From: Limnobacter litoralis
GTDB lineage: Bacteria > Pseudomonadota > Gammaproteobacteria > Burkholderiales > Burkholderiaceae_B
DNA length: 64,000 nt
Assembly: GCF_030160455.1 (NCBI RefSeq)
Contig: NZ_BSOJ01000012.1
Location: forward strand, 1-64,000
Reading direction: 5' to 3'
Part shown: piece after piece, positions 18,659 to 28,725 of the stretch
Numbering within the stretch: position 1 is the stretch's first letter
Layout of the letters: every line of letters begins with the position of its first letter
Program-made: the position numbers and the translations under genes
The notes under the pieces: model-generated
The model's database searches: none
The model's input: only the letters and a program-made list of their open reading frames with translations
What the model was told of the DNA's origin: nothing

Positions 18659-19722
18659 CCGGACAACTCGCCTTGATTGTGGCTGGTGGAACAGGTGGGC
18701 ATATTTTCCCGGGGCTAAGTGTTGCGCAGGTGCTTCTCGAGAACGGATGGCGTGTGTGCTGGGCCGGTAACCCCGATGCCATGGAAGGCAAACTGGTACC
18801 GAAACACCACATTGAAATGTACCCATTGGTCTTTGCAGGTTTCCGTGGCAAAGGTCTTCTGTCGCAGATGGCCATGCCTTTCAGGCTAGTGCGTGCCTTG
18901 TGGCAAGCCCGGCAAATTCTGTTGAGGAACAAGCCGACCGTGGTTTTGGGGATGGGTGGCTATGTGGCTTTTCCGATGGGACTTGCCGCCCGTTTTGCAC
19001 ACATTCCAGTGGTGGTGCACGAGCAGAATTCGGTGGCTGGGTTAACCAACAAGTTGCTGGCGAAGGTGGCTGCGCAAACCCTCGTTGCCTTCCCCAACGC
19101 TTTGCCCAAGGCCCAATGGGTGGGCAATCCTGTGCGGTCCGATATTTCTTCCCAGGCCGCGCCTGTCGCGCGATTCGAGGGTCGTACCGGTCCGCTGAAA
19201 TTGCTGGTCGTGGGCGGGAGCCTGGGGGCGCAGGCGCTGAACGAAACCGTACCGAAGGCCTTGGCATTGATGGCAGGTGACAAGCGCCCGGAAGTGACTC
19301 ACCAAGCGGGTGCCAAACACATCGACGCGTTGAATGCCCATTACAAAACAGCCGGAGTCAACGCGCGGGTGGTGGATTTCATTGAGGACATGGCACTTGA
19401 GTTTGCCAAAGCGGATGTTGTCATTTGCCGTGCAGGCGCGATGACAGTGTCTGAGGTGGCCGTTATCGGCGTGGCTGCATTGTTTGTGCCATTTCCACAT
19501 GCGGTGGACGACCATCAAACCACCAATGCCGCTTTCCTGGTTCGGGAGGGGGGCGGCTGGATGAGGCAGCAAAAGGAACTGGACGCCGACTGGCTGAGTG
19601 CATGGCTCGGCAAACTGGACAGGACTGAATGTCTGAGGGTGGCCAGTCGAGCAAGGGAATTGGCAAAACCGGAAGCCGCGCAGGCGGTGGTCAAGGTTAT
19701 AGAACAGGTCAGCTTGAAATGA
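18655..19722 (+). CDS. murG: Lipid II synthase MurG (GlcNAc transferase)
   Basis: Adds GlcNAc to lipid I on the cytoplasmic face of the inner membrane. The 355 residues form a GT-B fold with the two glycine-rich loops of the family, [11 protein letters not shown] near residue 11 and MGGYVAFP near 103, and [11 protein letters not shown] near 186. The donor site is [17 protein letters not shown] and [10 protein letters not shown]. It overlaps ftsW and murC by four bases at each side (ATGA). Confidence 0.96.
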   Translation: MTGQLALIVAGGTGGHIFPGLSVAQVLLENGWRVCWAGNPDAMEGKLVPKHHIEMYPLVFAGFRGKGLLSQMAMPFRLVRALWQARQILLRNKPTVVLGMGGYVAFPMGLAARFAHIPVVVHEQNSVAGLTNKLLAKVAAQTLVAFPNALPKAQWVGNPVRSDISSQAAPVARFEGRTGPLKLLVVGGSLGAQALNETVPKALALMAGDKRPEVTHQAGAKHIDALNAHYKTAGVNARVVDFIEDMALEFAKADVVICRAGAMTVSEVAVIGVAALFVPFPHAVDDHQTTNAAFLVREGGGWMRQQKELDADWLSAWLGKLDRTECLRVASRARELAKPEAAQAVVKVIEQVSLK

Positions 19723-21119
19723 AACACAAGGTCAAACACGTCCATTTTGTGGGTATAGGTGGATCAGGCATGAGTGGCATCGCCGAGGTGTTGCTCAATC
19801 TGGGTTATCAGGTCAGCGGTTCTGACCTGTCTGACACTGCTGTCACAAAGCGGCTGTCTGGGCTGGGCGCCACCATTCACAAAGGTCACGAAGCCGGCCA
19901 CATTCAGGGTGCAGATGCGGTGGTCACCAGCACTGCCGTGGGTCCAAGCAATCCGGAAGTTTTGGCAGCCCGTGCCGCGCGTATTCCGATTGTGCCCCGA
20001 GCCGTCATGTTGGCTGAGTTGATGCGGCTGAAACAAGGCATAGCCGTGGCAGGCACGCACGGCAAGACTACTACAACCAGTCTGATTGCCAGCATTCTGG
20101 CTGAGGGCCATCTGGACCCTACTTTTGTGATTGGCGGTCGTCTGAATTCAGCCGGGGCCAATGCAAAGCTGGGCACAGGCGAATTCATGGTGGTTGAGGC
20201 CGATGAATCCGACGCGTCATTTTTAAATTTGATGCCTGTGATGGCGGTGATTACCAACATTGACGCAGACCACATGGAAACCTATGGGCATGATTTTGCC
20301 CGCCTGAAGCAGGCCTTTGTCGAGTTCACTCAGCGCCTGCCGTTTTATGGCATGGCTGCCGTGTGTATCGATGACCCTTGTGTGCGCGAGATTCTGCCCT
20401 TTGTGTCCAAACCCCTCACAACGTATGGCCTGAGTGAGCAGGCCCAGGTGCGTGCCGTGAATGTTCAGCCCCATCAGGGTCAGATGAAATTCACAGTGCA
20501 GCGCGAAGGTGAGGCAGACCTCAACATCACGTTGAATCTGCCAGGAGATCACAACGTCCGAAACGCCTTGGCTGCCATTGCTGTGGCCACGGAAGTGGGC
20601 GTTGAGGACGAGGCCATCGTCAGCGCGCTCGCGCGATTCAATGGCGTGGGTCGACGGTTCCAGCACTATGGCAATTTGCCCTGTCCGTCGGGCGGCGAGT
20701 TCATGCTTGTTGATGACTATGGGCACCACCCCGTCGAGATGACCGCGACGCTGGCTGCTGCACGCGGTGCATACCCCGACAAACGCCTGGTGTTGGCATT
20801 TCAGCCACATCGGTACACCCGCACACGTGACTGCTTCGAAGATTTTGTGAAGGTACTGGGTACGGCAGATGTGTTGGTGCTCGCAGAAGTGTATTCCGCG
20901 GGGGAAGCCCCCATTGTTGCAGCAGACGGTCGTTCCCTGGCTCGAGCCCTTCGGGTTGCGGGGCGTATCGAACCAATTTTTGTAGAAGACATGAAAGAAA
21001 TGGAAGGCGCAATTTTGAATGTGGTTCGGGATGGTGACCTGGTCATCACGATGGGAGCGGGCTCAATCGGCGGTTTGCCGTCCCAGCTCGTCGATCAGGC
21101 TGGTGGAGCAAGTGCATGA
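19719..21119 (+). CDS. murC: UDP-MurNAc:L-alanine ligase
   Basis: First amino-acid ligase of the stem-peptide pathway. Its 466 residues begin [20 protein letters not shown], the typical UDP-sugar-binding start, then carry the ATP loop GTHGKTTT at 112-119, EADESDASF and DDYGHHP in the C-terminal half. The frame is open 90 bases upstream, but the ATG at 19719, overlapping the murG stop, gives the family N-terminus. The end overlaps ddl by four. Confidence 0.96.
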   Translation: MKHKVKHVHFVGIGGSGMSGIAEVLLNLGYQVSGSDLSDTAVTKRLSGLGATIHKGHEAGHIQGADAVVTSTAVGPSNPEVLAARAARIPIVPRAVMLAELMRLKQGIAVAGTHGKTTTTSLIASILAEGHLDPTFVIGGRLNSAGANAKLGTGEFMVVEADESDASFLNLMPVMAVITNIDADHMETYGHDFARLKQAFVEFTQRLPFYGMAAVCIDDPCVREILPFVSKPLTTYGLSEQAQVRAVNVQPHQGQMKFTVQREGEADLNITLNLPGDHNVRNALAAIAVATEVGVEDEAIVSALARFNGVGRRFQHYGNLPCPSGGEFMLVDDYGHHPVEMTATLAAARGAYPDKRLVLAFQPHRYTRTRDCFEDFVKVLGTADVLVLAEVYSAGEAPIVAADGRSLARALRVAGRIEPIFVEDMKEMEGAILNVVRDGDLVITMGAGSIGGLPSQLVDQAGGASA

Positions 21120-22081
21120 AAGTCACTGCTGAATCGCTTGGCAAGGTCGTGGTCCTGTTCGGTGGCAAGTCTGCCGAGCGTGAGGTGTCCCTGAAATCAG
21201 GAAGCATGGTGCTTGCTGCCCTGAAGCGTCAGGGTGTGGATGCACACGCATTCGACCCGGCTGAACAGTCACTCGTCGAGTTGGCGCAGGGCAATTTTGA
21301 CCGCGCTGTCATTTCCCTGCATGGCCGGTTCGGCGAAGACGGCACCATTCAGGGCGCGCTGGAATACCTCGGAATTCCCTACACAGGCAGTGGCGTGATG
21401 GCGTCGGCTGTCGCCATGGACAAAATCATGACCAAAGCCGTCTGGTCTGCAGAGGGACTGGCCACACCAGATCATGTTCGCTTGCAGCCCGGGTTTGACG
21501 AGGCCGCAGTCATTAACCGTCTTGGCCTGCCTTTGATCGTAAAGCCCGCCCAGGAAGGCTCGACCCTTGGCCTGACGAAGGTCAAAAGCGCCGCCGATTT
21601 GAAGGCCGCTTTTGAGTTGGCCTATCGTTACGACCCCAATGTGTTGGCGGAGAAATTTGTGAAAGGGCAAGAGCTTACCGTGCCTTTGATGGGTGAGGGT
21701 GAACAAGCCATTGCCCTGCCCGTGATTCGAATTCAGGCCCCAGACGGCAACTACGACTATCACAACAAGTACGTCGGCAACGACACCCAGTATTTCTGTC
21801 CAAGTGGTCTTGATCCCGCTTTTGAGCGCGAGGTGCAGGCACTGTGCCTGAAAGCCTATCGCTCGCTGGGCTGTGCCGGTTGGGGAAGGGCTGATGTGCT
21901 GGTGGATGAATCCGGCAAACCCTGGTTGCTTGAAATGAACACTTCACCGGGCATGACAGATCATTCACTGGTACCGATGAGTGCAAGGGCCAGCGGTATT
22001 GAATACGACGATCTTGTGATGCGGATCGCTGCCAGCGCCGCGTTGAAAGGCAACGGTCAACGGGCTGACGGGAAGGTTTGA
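21116..22081 (+). CDS. ddl: D-alanine--D-alanine ligase
   Basis: Joins two D-alanines for MurF, with an ATP-grasp fold of 321 residues. Visible features are the N-terminal [28 protein letters not shown] near residue 70, [12 protein letters not shown] near 145, and the metal-binding [15 protein letters not shown] near 277. Position inside the dcw block and the length match DdlB. It overlaps both neighbours. Confidence 0.95.
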   Translation: MKVTAESLGKVVVLFGGKSAEREVSLKSGSMVLAALKRQGVDAHAFDPAEQSLVELAQGNFDRAVISLHGRFGEDGTIQGALEYLGIPYTGSGVMASAVAMDKIMTKAVWSAEGLATPDHVRLQPGFDEAAVINRLGLPLIVKPAQEGSTLGLTKVKSAADLKAAFELAYRYDPNVLAEKFVKGQELTVPLMGEGEQAIALPVIRIQAPDGNYDYHNKYVGNDTQYFCPSGLDPAFEREVQALCLKAYRSLGCAGWGRADVLVDESGKPWLLEMNTSPGMTDHSLVPMSARASGIEYDDLVMRIAASAALKGNGQRADGKV

Positions 22082-22863
22082 TGCTGGGCGCAATTTGGCA
22101 GGACAGCAAATTGATGAGCATCATGGCGGGTTTTTTCTCTGCCATGGCGTTCGCCTTGCTGGGGTATGCGGGTTTGCAATGGTTGATACACAGGCCCTTG
22201 TTTGAGCTCCAGAAAGTGGAGCTCACTGGTGAGGTGGATCGGATCAATCTGGTCAGTTTTCGGGCCAATGTGTTGCCAGAAGTGCAAGGCAGTTTTTTTT
22301 CGGTGAATTTATCGGATGTGCGTGAGCAGGTGGAAGACCAACCCTGGGTCCGGAAGGCGGTGATTCAAAGAATGTGGCCAAACGGTTTAAGGATAAGGAT
22401 CCAAAGTCAAAAGCCTTTGGCCTATTGGGGCGACAACTTGCTGATCAACACCTACGGCGAAGTGTTTTCAGCCAACCCGGCCGAGGTGGGCGACAACGTG
22501 CTTCAGGCCACATTGAATGGCCCGCCCGGCAGTGAATTGCTGGTCGCCAAGATGTATGTGAACGCATCCAAGGTGCTGAGAAAGCTGGGGTTGCAATTGA
22601 AGGACGTGAATCTGTCAGACCGCTACGGATGGAGTTTCAAGACCGAAAGCGGTTTGAACATTGAATTGGGACGTGAACAGGAGAATTTCACCATCAACCA
22701 GAAGCTGGACCGGTTGGTGGCGATTTATCCAAAAATAAAAGAACAACTCATGCAAACCGTGGACAGCATTGATTTGCGGTATCCACGTGGAGTGGCGGTG
22801 AAAGGTGAGCGACTGGCGGGTGCAAATGCAAAACCGGTCGCTTTGAAAACAAGTTTGAACTAA
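22081..22863 (+). CDS. ftsQ: Cell division protein FtsQ
   Basis: Bitopic divisome protein of 260 residues that scaffolds FtsL and FtsB. A short cytoplasmic N-terminus leads into one membrane helix near residues 14-33, followed by a POTRA domain (FELQKVELTGEVDRI, then the conserved QPWVRKAVIQRMWPN segment) and the FtsQ beta domain. The ATG at 22081 overlaps the ddl stop; a TTG one codon earlier is less likely. It is followed after 24 bases by ftsA. Confidence 0.94.
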   Translation: MLGAIWQDSKLMSIMAGFFSAMAFALLGYAGLQWLIHRPLFELQKVELTGEVDRINLVSFRANVLPEVQGSFFSVNLSDVREQVEDQPWVRKAVIQRMWPNGLRIRIQSQKPLAYWGDNLLINTYGEVFSANPAEVGDNVLQATLNGPPGSELLVAKMYVNASKVLRKLGLQLKDVNLSDRYGWSFKTESGLNIELGREQENFTINQKLDRLVAIYPKIKEQLMQTVDSIDLRYPRGVAVKGERLAGANAKPVALKTSLN

Positions 22864-22887
22864 AGAGAAAGACACAAATTGGGCACC

Positions 22888-24120
22888 ATGAGCAAAGAGT
22901 CAAAAGACTTGATCGTCGGTTTGGACATCGGCACTTCTAAAGTGGTGGTGATGGTCGCGGAGTTGCTGTCAGACGGCCGCTTTGAAGTCATCGGCATCGC
23001 GCAGCACGATTCGAAAGGCCTGAAGAAAGGTGTGGTCGTGAACATAGAGGCGACCGTCCATTCCATTCAGCAGGCCCTCGAAGAAGCCGAATTGATGGCC
23101 GATTGCAAGATCAAGACAGTGTTTACCGGCATTGCAGGAAGCCACATCCGCAGCTTCAATTCCTCAGGGATGGTGGCCATCAAAGAGCGCGAGGTCAGCC
23201 AGGCCGATGTAGCCAGGGTGATCGAGACCGCCAAGGCTGTGAACATACCGACCGACCAGCAGATTCTCCATGTGCTGCCACAAGAGTTCATTGTGGACGG
23301 TCAGGAAGATGTGCGCGAGCCCCTTGGCATGAGCGGCGTCAGACTTGAAACCCGTGTTCACATTGTCACCGGGGCTGTGTCTGCTGCACAGAACATCGTC
23401 AAATGCGTGCGACGCTGCGGGCTTGAGGTTCAGGATCTCATGCTGCAACCCCTGGCCAGCAGCATGGCGGTACTGACCGAGGACGAAAAAGAACTGGGCG
23501 TTGTCTTGATCGACATTGGCGGTGGCACCACCGACATTGCCGTGTTCACAGGCGGTGCCATTCGTCACACAGCGGTCATTCCGATTGCGGGTGATCAAAT
23601 CACCAACGACATCGCCATGGCCTTGAGGACACCCACCCCCGATGCAGAAGAAATCAAGCTTCAGCACGGCGTGGGCAAACAGATTCTGGCTGATCCGCAC
23701 GCCAAGATTGACGTGCCGGGCATCGGTGAAAGAGAACCCAGAACACTGTCCAAACAGGCCTTGGCTGCGGTTATCGAGCCCCGCGTGGAAGAACTGTTCC
23801 TGATGGTGCAGCAGGTGTTGCGTGAGTCAGGTTACGAAGAGCTGCTTTCCTCAGGCGTGGTGTTGACCGGGGGCACCAGCCTTATGCCGGGTATTGCAGA
23901 ACTGGGTGAAGACATCTTCATGAAGCCGGTTCGGATCGGTGTGCCTGAATATTCGGGTGGACTGGCCGACATGGTTCGCACCCCCCGCCTGGCGACCGTC
24001 ATGGGGCTGTTGCACGAAGCCCGTGCGCAGCATCTGCGAGGTCGGCGTGTGGCGTCTCAGACTGGCGGCATGAAGCAGACGATTCAGAAGATGAAAGAGT
24101 GGTTTTTAGGCAATTTTTGA
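22888..24120 (+). CDS. ftsA: Cell division protein FtsA
   Basis: Actin-like ATPase that tethers FtsZ to the membrane. It has 410 residues with the actin phosphate loops (IVGLDIGTSKVVV at the start and DIGGGTTDIAVF near residue 208), the extra 1C subdomain between residues about 80 and 160, and the C-terminal amphipathic helix (MKEWFLGNF) that binds the membrane. The ribosome site before the ATG at 22888 is weak. Confidence 0.96.
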   Translation: MSKESKDLIVGLDIGTSKVVVMVAELLSDGRFEVIGIAQHDSKGLKKGVVVNIEATVHSIQQALEEAELMADCKIKTVFTGIAGSHIRSFNSSGMVAIKEREVSQADVARVIETAKAVNIPTDQQILHVLPQEFIVDGQEDVREPLGMSGVRLETRVHIVTGAVSAAQNIVKCVRRCGLEVQDLMLQPLASSMAVLTEDEKELGVVLIDIGGGTTDIAVFTGGAIRHTAVIPIAGDQITNDIAMALRTPTPDAEEIKLQHGVGKQILADPHAKIDVPGIGEREPRTLSKQALAAVIEPRVEELFLMVQQVLRESGYEELLSSGVVLTGGTSLMPGIAELGEDIFMKPVRIGVPEYSGGLADMVRTPRLATVMGLLHEARAQHLRGRRVASQTGGMKQTIQKMKEWFLGNF

Positions 24121-24162
24121 TTTTTTCGGCGTTTTAACTTTAGTAGATAGGAGGCAGTACTC

Positions 24163-25332
24163 ATGTCATTCGAAATTTTGGAAACAGAAACCAACGGAAC
24201 CGTCATCAAGGTGGTTGGTGTAGGTGGCGCTGGCGGCAACGCAGTGGCCCACATGATCGCCCAAGGCGTTCAAAACGTGGATTTCATCTGTGCAAACACG
24301 GACGCACAGGCGCTGGCTCGCACTGGTGCACCCACATTGATCCAGTTGGGCAAGACCGGTTTGGGTGCGGGTGCCAAGCCTGAAGCGGGCCGCCAGGCCG
24401 CTGAAGAAGACCGCGACCGCATTCGCGATGCGCTGCGTGGCGCCCACATGGTGTTTATCACCGCGGGCATGGGCGGTGGCACTGGCACAGGCGCCGCACC
24501 TGTGGTGGCTGAAGTGGCACAGGAATTGGGTATTCTTACCGTGGCAGTGGTGACAAAGCCATTCGACTTTGAAGGCAACAAGCGTTGCAAAGTGGCCGAA
24601 GACGGTCTGGATCAACTGTCAGCCAAGGTCAATTCCCTGATCGTGGTGCTGAACGAAAAGCTGCTGGACGTGGTGGGCGACGACGCCACCCAAGAGGATT
24701 GCTTTGAGGCCGCTGACGACGTGCTGCACAACGCTTGCGCAGGCATTGCCGAAATCATCAACGTAGACGGTAACGTCAACGTCGACTTCGAAGACGTGAA
24801 GACCATCATGTCCGAAGTGGGCAAGGCCATGATGGGCACCGCCACTGCCAACGGGCCAGACCGTGCTCGCGAAGCAGCCGAACAGGCCATCGCTTCGCCA
24901 TTGCTGGACGGTGTAGATCTGTCTGGTGCACGTGGCGTGCTGGTCAATATCACCTCCAGCAAGAGCCTGAAGCTGAAAGAAACCAAAGAAATCATGAACA
25001 TCATTCGCGCTTACGCAGCCGAAGATGCGACTGTGATTTTCGGAACGGCTTATGACGAAACCATGGGTGACGACCTGCGCGTAACCGTTGTTGCTACAGG
25101 CCTTGGCCGACGCACTGCCAAGCCAAAGTTGGTGCAGAACGACCAATACGCTCAGCAGCAGCGCACGGGCACTTACGATGCAATCGGCGGCGTGAGCCCC
25201 GCCACGGACTACGACACACCCGCTGTGTTCCGTAATCCGCGGGATCAGGCGGCCAATCGTGTTCAGGCTTTGCAGGACAGTGGCATGGAACGTTTCGACA
25301 TTCCAGCGTTTTTGCGTCGTCAGGCTGACTGA
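24163..25332 (+). CDS. ftsZ: Cell division GTPase FtsZ
   Basis: Tubulin-like GTPase that forms the Z ring. The protein has 389 residues. The tubulin signature GGGTGTG is at 104-110, the nucleotide-binding GVGGAGGNA near residue 19, and the T7-loop region NVDFEDVKTIM near 207. A variable linker of about 60 residues leads to the conserved C-terminal peptide DIPAFLRRQ that binds FtsA and ZapD. A strong AGGAGG ribosome site lies at 24150-24155. The 42-base gap from ftsA is the widest gap in this part of the cluster, consistent with separate tuning of FtsZ level. Confidence 0.97.
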   Translation: MSFEILETETNGTVIKVVGVGGAGGNAVAHMIAQGVQNVDFICANTDAQALARTGAPTLIQLGKTGLGAGAKPEAGRQAAEEDRDRIRDALRGAHMVFITAGMGGGTGTGAAPVVAEVAQELGILTVAVVTKPFDFEGNKRCKVAEDGLDQLSAKVNSLIVVLNEKLLDVVGDDATQEDCFEAADDVLHNACAGIAEIINVDGNVNVDFEDVKTIMSEVGKAMMGTATANGPDRAREAAEQAIASPLLDGVDLSGARGVLVNITSSKSLKLKETKEIMNIIRAYAAEDATVIFGTAYDETMGDDLRVTVVATGLGRRTAKPKLVQNDQYAQQQRTGTYDAIGGVSPATDYDTPAVFRNPRDQAANRVQALQDSGMERFDIPAFLRRQAD

Positions 25333-25370
25333 TCGACCAGCCTCGCTGAACATTTGCGTCCTATCTGGCA

Positions 25371-25434
25371 TGGCAGGCAGGGGTTTTTTACACGCAGTTT
25401 TGCCGAAGACTGCGAAACCCCCGCTTGCCAGGCC
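25371..25434 (+). terminator. Long imperfect hairpin after ftsZ, possible terminator
   Basis: TGGCAGGCAGGGGTTT at the left pairs with AAACCCCCGCTTGCCA at the right with only two mismatches, and an inner helix forms between CGCAGT and ACTGCG around TTTGCCGAAG. The whole structure spans about 64 bases. It sits between ftsZ and the peroxiredoxin gene and would end the dcw transcript, but it has no T-run on its 3' side, so a factor-dependent terminator, RNA-stabilising hairpin or other role is possible. Confidence 0.5.
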
Positions 25435-25520
25435 TGAACGTGTTGATCGTCACTTCAATCGGGTTACACTGGCATGTCCTTGAGACACACTTGTAGAACA
25501 TTTCGAAGCAGGAGCATGAA

Positions 25521-26024
25521 ATGACCATTCAGATTGGGGAAAAGTTGCCTGACGCAACACTGTACGAATTCATTCACAAAGAAAGTGAAGGCTGCTCACT
25601 TGGGCCCAACGCTTTCAAGGTGGCCGATCTGGTCGCCAACAAGAAAATTGCGATACTCGCCTTGCCTGGCGCCTACACGCCAACTTGCTCGGCCAAGCAT
25701 TTGCCTGGCTTCGTACAGCATGCTGCTGAATTCAAGGCCAAGGGTGTCGACGAAATCTGGTGCATATCCGTTAATGATGCATTCGTGATGGGAGCCTGGG
25801 GGCAATCACAAGGTGCAGACGGTGTTGTCCGCATGATGGCCGATGGCTCTGCCGAGTTCACCCAAAAAATTGGCATGGAGCTCGAACTGACTGCACGTGG
25901 TTTGGGATTGCGTTCACAGCGCTATTCCATGCTGGTTGAAAACGGCGTTGTCAAGCAGATCAACCTGGATCCTGCGGGCGCCTTTGAAAACAGCACGGCC
26001 GAGAAGCTGTTGAGCCAACTTTAA
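25521..26024 (+). CDS. Peroxiredoxin of the Prx5 type
   Basis: A thiol peroxidase of 167 residues. The peroxidatic cysteine lies in PGAYTPTCSAKHLPGF near residue 54, the hallmark of the Prx5 group that reduces hydrogen peroxide and organic peroxides with glutathione/glutaredoxin. Other markers are ISVNDAFVM and RSQRYSMLVENG. No second conserved resolving cysteine is obvious. It has its own AGGAG site (25509-25513) and probably its own promoter after the ftsZ hairpin. A peroxiredoxin between ftsZ and lpxC is a pattern I associate with Burkholderiales. Confidence 0.9.
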   Translation: MTIQIGEKLPDATLYEFIHKESEGCSLGPNAFKVADLVANKKIAILALPGAYTPTCSAKHLPGFVQHAAEFKAKGVDEIWCISVNDAFVMGAWGQSQGADGVVRMMADGSAEFTQKIGMELELTARGLGLRSQRYSMLVENGVVKQINLDPAGAFENSTAEKLLSQL

Positions 26025-26060
26025 ACTTGAGGCATGCAAACCACACAATGCCTGTGCATA

Positions 26061-26094
26061 GGGCTTGATTGGAGTAAAAGCTCGATCAATGCCC
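26061..26094 (+). terminator. Inverted repeat between the peroxiredoxin gene and lpxC
   Basis: GGGCTTGAT (26061-26069) pairs with ATCAATGCCC (26085-26094) with one bulged base, loop of 15. It is followed by TTGGG rather than a long T-run, so its role as a terminator is tentative. Confidence 0.35.
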
Positions 26095-26147
26095 TTGGGT
26101 CCCCAGATTGGCTGTTGTTACACTTCAATTAAATTGAGGACACCGAT

Positions 26148-27068
26148 TTGAGACAGAGAACCCTGAAACAGGTGCTAAGCGCCACAGGCATAGGTTTGCA
26201 TTCCGGCAAGCGGGTAACGTTGACCTTGCGCCCCGCACCCCCTGACACCGGCATCGTCTTCCGCCGGGTAGATCTCAACCCACCTGTTGATTTTCTGGTT
26301 GGTGCCACAGCCATCGGAGACACGCGCATGGCCTCCACACTGGAGCGCGACGGTGCAAAAATTTCGACCATCGAACACCTGATGTCGGCCCTGTGCGGCC
26401 TTGGTGTCGACAATGCCTACATTGATCTGGACGCGGTGGAAGTGCCGATCATGGACGGAAGCGCGATCTCCTTTGTTTTTCTCATTCAACAGGCTGGACT
26501 CATTGAGCAGTCCGCCCTTAAAAAATTCATTCGGGTCAAAAAATCGGTAGAAATTCGCGAAGGCGACGGCGCACATCTCAAATACGCGAGATTGAAACCG
26601 TTCAATGGATTTCGTCTGTGTTTTGAAATTGATTTCGGTCACCCTGCCATCGACAAAACAGGCCAAAAGGTTGAAATTGACTTTGCCAGAACATCCTTTG
26701 TTCATGACATTGCCCGAGCCCGGACATTTGGATTTACTCAGGACGTTGAAACCCTGCGCAACCTAGGGCTTGCCTTGGGGGGTAACCTGGACAACGCCAT
26801 CGTCATGGATGAATACCGAATTCTCAATGCCGATGGATTGCGCTACGACGACGAGTTTGTCAAACACAAGGTGCTGGATGCCATTGGCGACTTGTATGTC
26901 ATCGGACATCCCATCATTGGTGAATACCATGCTTACCGATCTGGTCACGGTTTGAACAACCAGTTGATTCGTGCGCTGGTGGCTGATCCAGACGCGTTTG
27001 AGATTGTGACTTTTGAAAGCGTGCGAGAGACCCCGACGGTGTTTCGAAGCGATTGGGCCGTCGCCTAA
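26148..27068 (+). CDS. lpxC: UDP-3-O-acyl-GlcNAc deacetylase LpxC
   Basis: Zinc hydrolase catalysing the first committed step of lipid A synthesis. It has 306 residues: [18 protein letters not shown] at the start, the zinc-ligand region [10 protein letters not shown] near residue 75, [11 protein letters not shown] near 104, and the second zinc region [18 protein letters not shown] near 238-255. No ATG or GTG gives this N-terminus. A TTG at 26148 does, eight bases behind a good TGAGGA site, so translation from TTG is likely. Confidence 0.95.
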   Translation: MRQRTLKQVLSATGIGLHSGKRVTLTLRPAPPDTGIVFRRVDLNPPVDFLVGATAIGDTRMASTLERDGAKISTIEHLMSALCGLGVDNAYIDLDAVEVPIMDGSAISFVFLIQQAGLIEQSALKKFIRVKKSVEIREGDGAHLKYARLKPFNGFRLCFEIDFGHPAIDKTGQKVEIDFARTSFVHDIARARTFGFTQDVETLRNLGLALGGNLDNAIVMDEYRILNADGLRYDDEFVKHKVLDAIGDLYVIGHPIIGEYHAYRSGHGLNNQLIRALVADPDAFEIVTFESVRETPTVFRSDWAVA

Positions 27069-27128
27069 TCCGATCGATACGCTTTACAAAATGCATATAA
27101 ACAAGTAGTTTACGGAAAAACTCGGAAA

Positions 27129-27536
27129 TCACTTGAGTTTGTGATGCCGGTACAATGCCCGCGTCGCCTCCAGAATTTCCGGGTTGTCGAGGTTTTTTTC
27201 GAGGTCAAGCCAGGCTTTTTTGGCCGCCTCTGAGAAAACCGCCCTTTTCGGCCTGTTTCGGGCCGACATCGCAATGTCCTGTTTGGTTTGAATCTGCAGC
27301 TGAACTTGCTGCACAGGCCACCCCTGTGACTGCAAGTGCTGGATCAGGCTGGGGACAATTTGTTTAATTCGGGTCAACGCGGCTGGCGTGCCCAAAAACA
27401 ATTTCAGCTTGTCGCCTTTCAAAGGGCCAATGCTGAAGGACACACCGCGAAGTTGAGGCCAACGCGCAATCGTTTCCTCAAGCTTTCGAGACTGCTGTGC
27501 TTGTGCAATCAGTGAACCCGTTGATTGCTCGGCCAA
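27129..27536 (-). CDS. DUF721 protein, DciA-like helicase operator
   Basis: DUF721 proteins include DciA, which loads the replicative helicase DnaB in bacteria that lack DnaC. This one shows a domain starting IAQAQQSRKLEETIARWPQL and a basic C-terminal part (RNRPKRAVFSEAAKKAWL). The sequence is more divergent than the mur genes around it. The coordinates start at a TTG (27536), but the frame stays open upstream to beyond 27610 and the peptide there (LNKRYSKSSASSPIASLL) looks like genuine N-terminus, so the true start is probably a non-ATG codon such as the CTG at 27587. It is convergent to lpxC and divergent from the M23 peptidase gene. Confidence 0.7.
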   Translation of the reverse strand: MAEQSTGSLIAQAQQSRKLEETIARWPQLRGVSFSIGPLKGDKLKLFLGTPAALTRIKQIVPSLIQHLQSQGWPVQQVQLQIQTKQDIAMSARNRPKRAVFSEAAKKAWLDLEKNLDNPEILEATRALYRHHKLK

Positions 27537-27673
27537 CAGACTGGCGATCGGTGAAGAAGCAGAAGACTTTGAATATCGTTTATTCAGGGTCGTCTCTCCA
27601 AGCAGTATGACATTGATCTGGCGCTGCCAGACAAGATTACGGGGCTGCCAGTGCGGGGCCGCAGGAGTTAAGT

Positions 27674-28654
27674 ATGCAGTTGATTTTCATGCGGGGCGCA
27701 CACTCGCAGATTAAGACGCTCAGTATAAAGCGAACCCACCTGATTCTCTTGGGGTTGCTGCTTGTATCCAGCGTGTTTGCCCTGTTTGCCAGCGGCTTTT
27801 ACATTGCAGCCCGTTACGGGCATGAAATACCGCTGGCCAACGACCTTGCCCAGGATCGGCAGGTTGAACTGCAAATCCAGGCGACGCAAAACACCGGCCC
27901 ACTGGACGCCATGGCCATTCGACTTGCCGAAATGCGCGCCCAACTGGCCCGTCTGGACGCCATTAGCCTGCGTTTGCTGAAAACCAACGGAATGGACTCC
28001 AAGTTGCCGACGCCAGACCAGGTGGGGCAGGGCGGTCTGGAGCAAAAAGATGAGCGTTCGCTGACATTCTCCGAGTTGCGCCACGAATTCAAGACCATCA
28101 ATGCCATGATCGAACGTCAGTCTGACGTATTCAGCATCATTGACACAGACATGCAGACCGCTCGGGTCAAATTCCAGAGCATTCCCAATGAAGCCCCACT
28201 GGACGATCCCATCTCCGTCAGTAAATACGGCTACCGAATCGACCCCTTCACCGGCAAAAAATCAATTCACGAGGGCATTGATTTCATGGCCCCAGTGGGA
28301 ACGCCTATTCTGGCTGCTGCCGCAGGCGTTGTGGTGACTGCCGGCTGGCACACAGGTTACGGCAACATGATCGAGATTGAACACAAAAACCACACCACCA
28401 CCCGGTATGCGCATGCCTCCAAGTTACTGGTTAAACCGGGTGATATCGTGCGGCTTGGTCAGAAAATCGGGTTGGTGGGAACGACCGGCCGTTCGACCGG
28501 TCCACACCTTCATTTTGAAGTGCGTGTCAACGGCGAGCCCACCGACCCCACGCCTTTTCTGGCCAAAAATGGCCTGCCCCGGCCTGGCCCCTCCACTGTG
28601 GCGGCTCTCAATGGCTTGTTATCATCGGAAAGCGACGAACCTCCGCGAGACTAA
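27674..28654 (+). CDS. M23-family peptidoglycan endopeptidase, membrane anchored
   Basis: A 326-residue protein likely to cut peptide cross-bridges or act as an amidase activator in the periplasm. A transmembrane anchor lies near residues 23-46, followed by an alpha-helical stretch (about 60-170) and the LytM/M23 domain. The zinc site is His199-x3-Asp203 (HEGID) and His278-x-His280 (HLHFE), so the domain looks catalytically complete. The segment YGYRIDPFTGKK just before the first ligand is typical. A gene of this type upstream of secA is common in betaproteobacteria. Confidence 0.92.
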   Translation: MQLIFMRGAHSQIKTLSIKRTHLILLGLLLVSSVFALFASGFYIAARYGHEIPLANDLAQDRQVELQIQATQNTGPLDAMAIRLAEMRAQLARLDAISLRLLKTNGMDSKLPTPDQVGQGGLEQKDERSLTFSELRHEFKTINAMIERQSDVFSIIDTDMQTARVKFQSIPNEAPLDDPISVSKYGYRIDPFTGKKSIHEGIDFMAPVGTPILAAAAGVVVTAGWHTGYGNMIEIEHKNHTTTRYAHASKLLVKPGDIVRLGQKIGLVGTTGRSTGPHLHFEVRVNGEPTDPTPFLAKNGLPRPGPSTVAALNGLLSSESDEPPRD

Positions 28655-28660
28655 TTCCGC

Positions 28661-28725
28661 CGTGCTAAACTTCTAGGCTATTTAGAAGACTTGGCCTTGA
28701 TGGGCGTCGGTTCTTTCCGGCGCCA
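28661..28725 (+). promoter_or_regulatory. secA leader with two predicted hairpins
   Basis: The 85-base gap before secA can fold twice. CTTCTA pairs with TAGAAG (about 28669-28687), and GGCGTCGG (28703-28710) pairs with CCGGCGCC (28717-28724) through one G-T pair, ending 15 bases before the start codon. SecA autoregulates its translation in E. coli through a different arrangement (secM), so a role here is only a suggestion. Confidence 0.35.
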
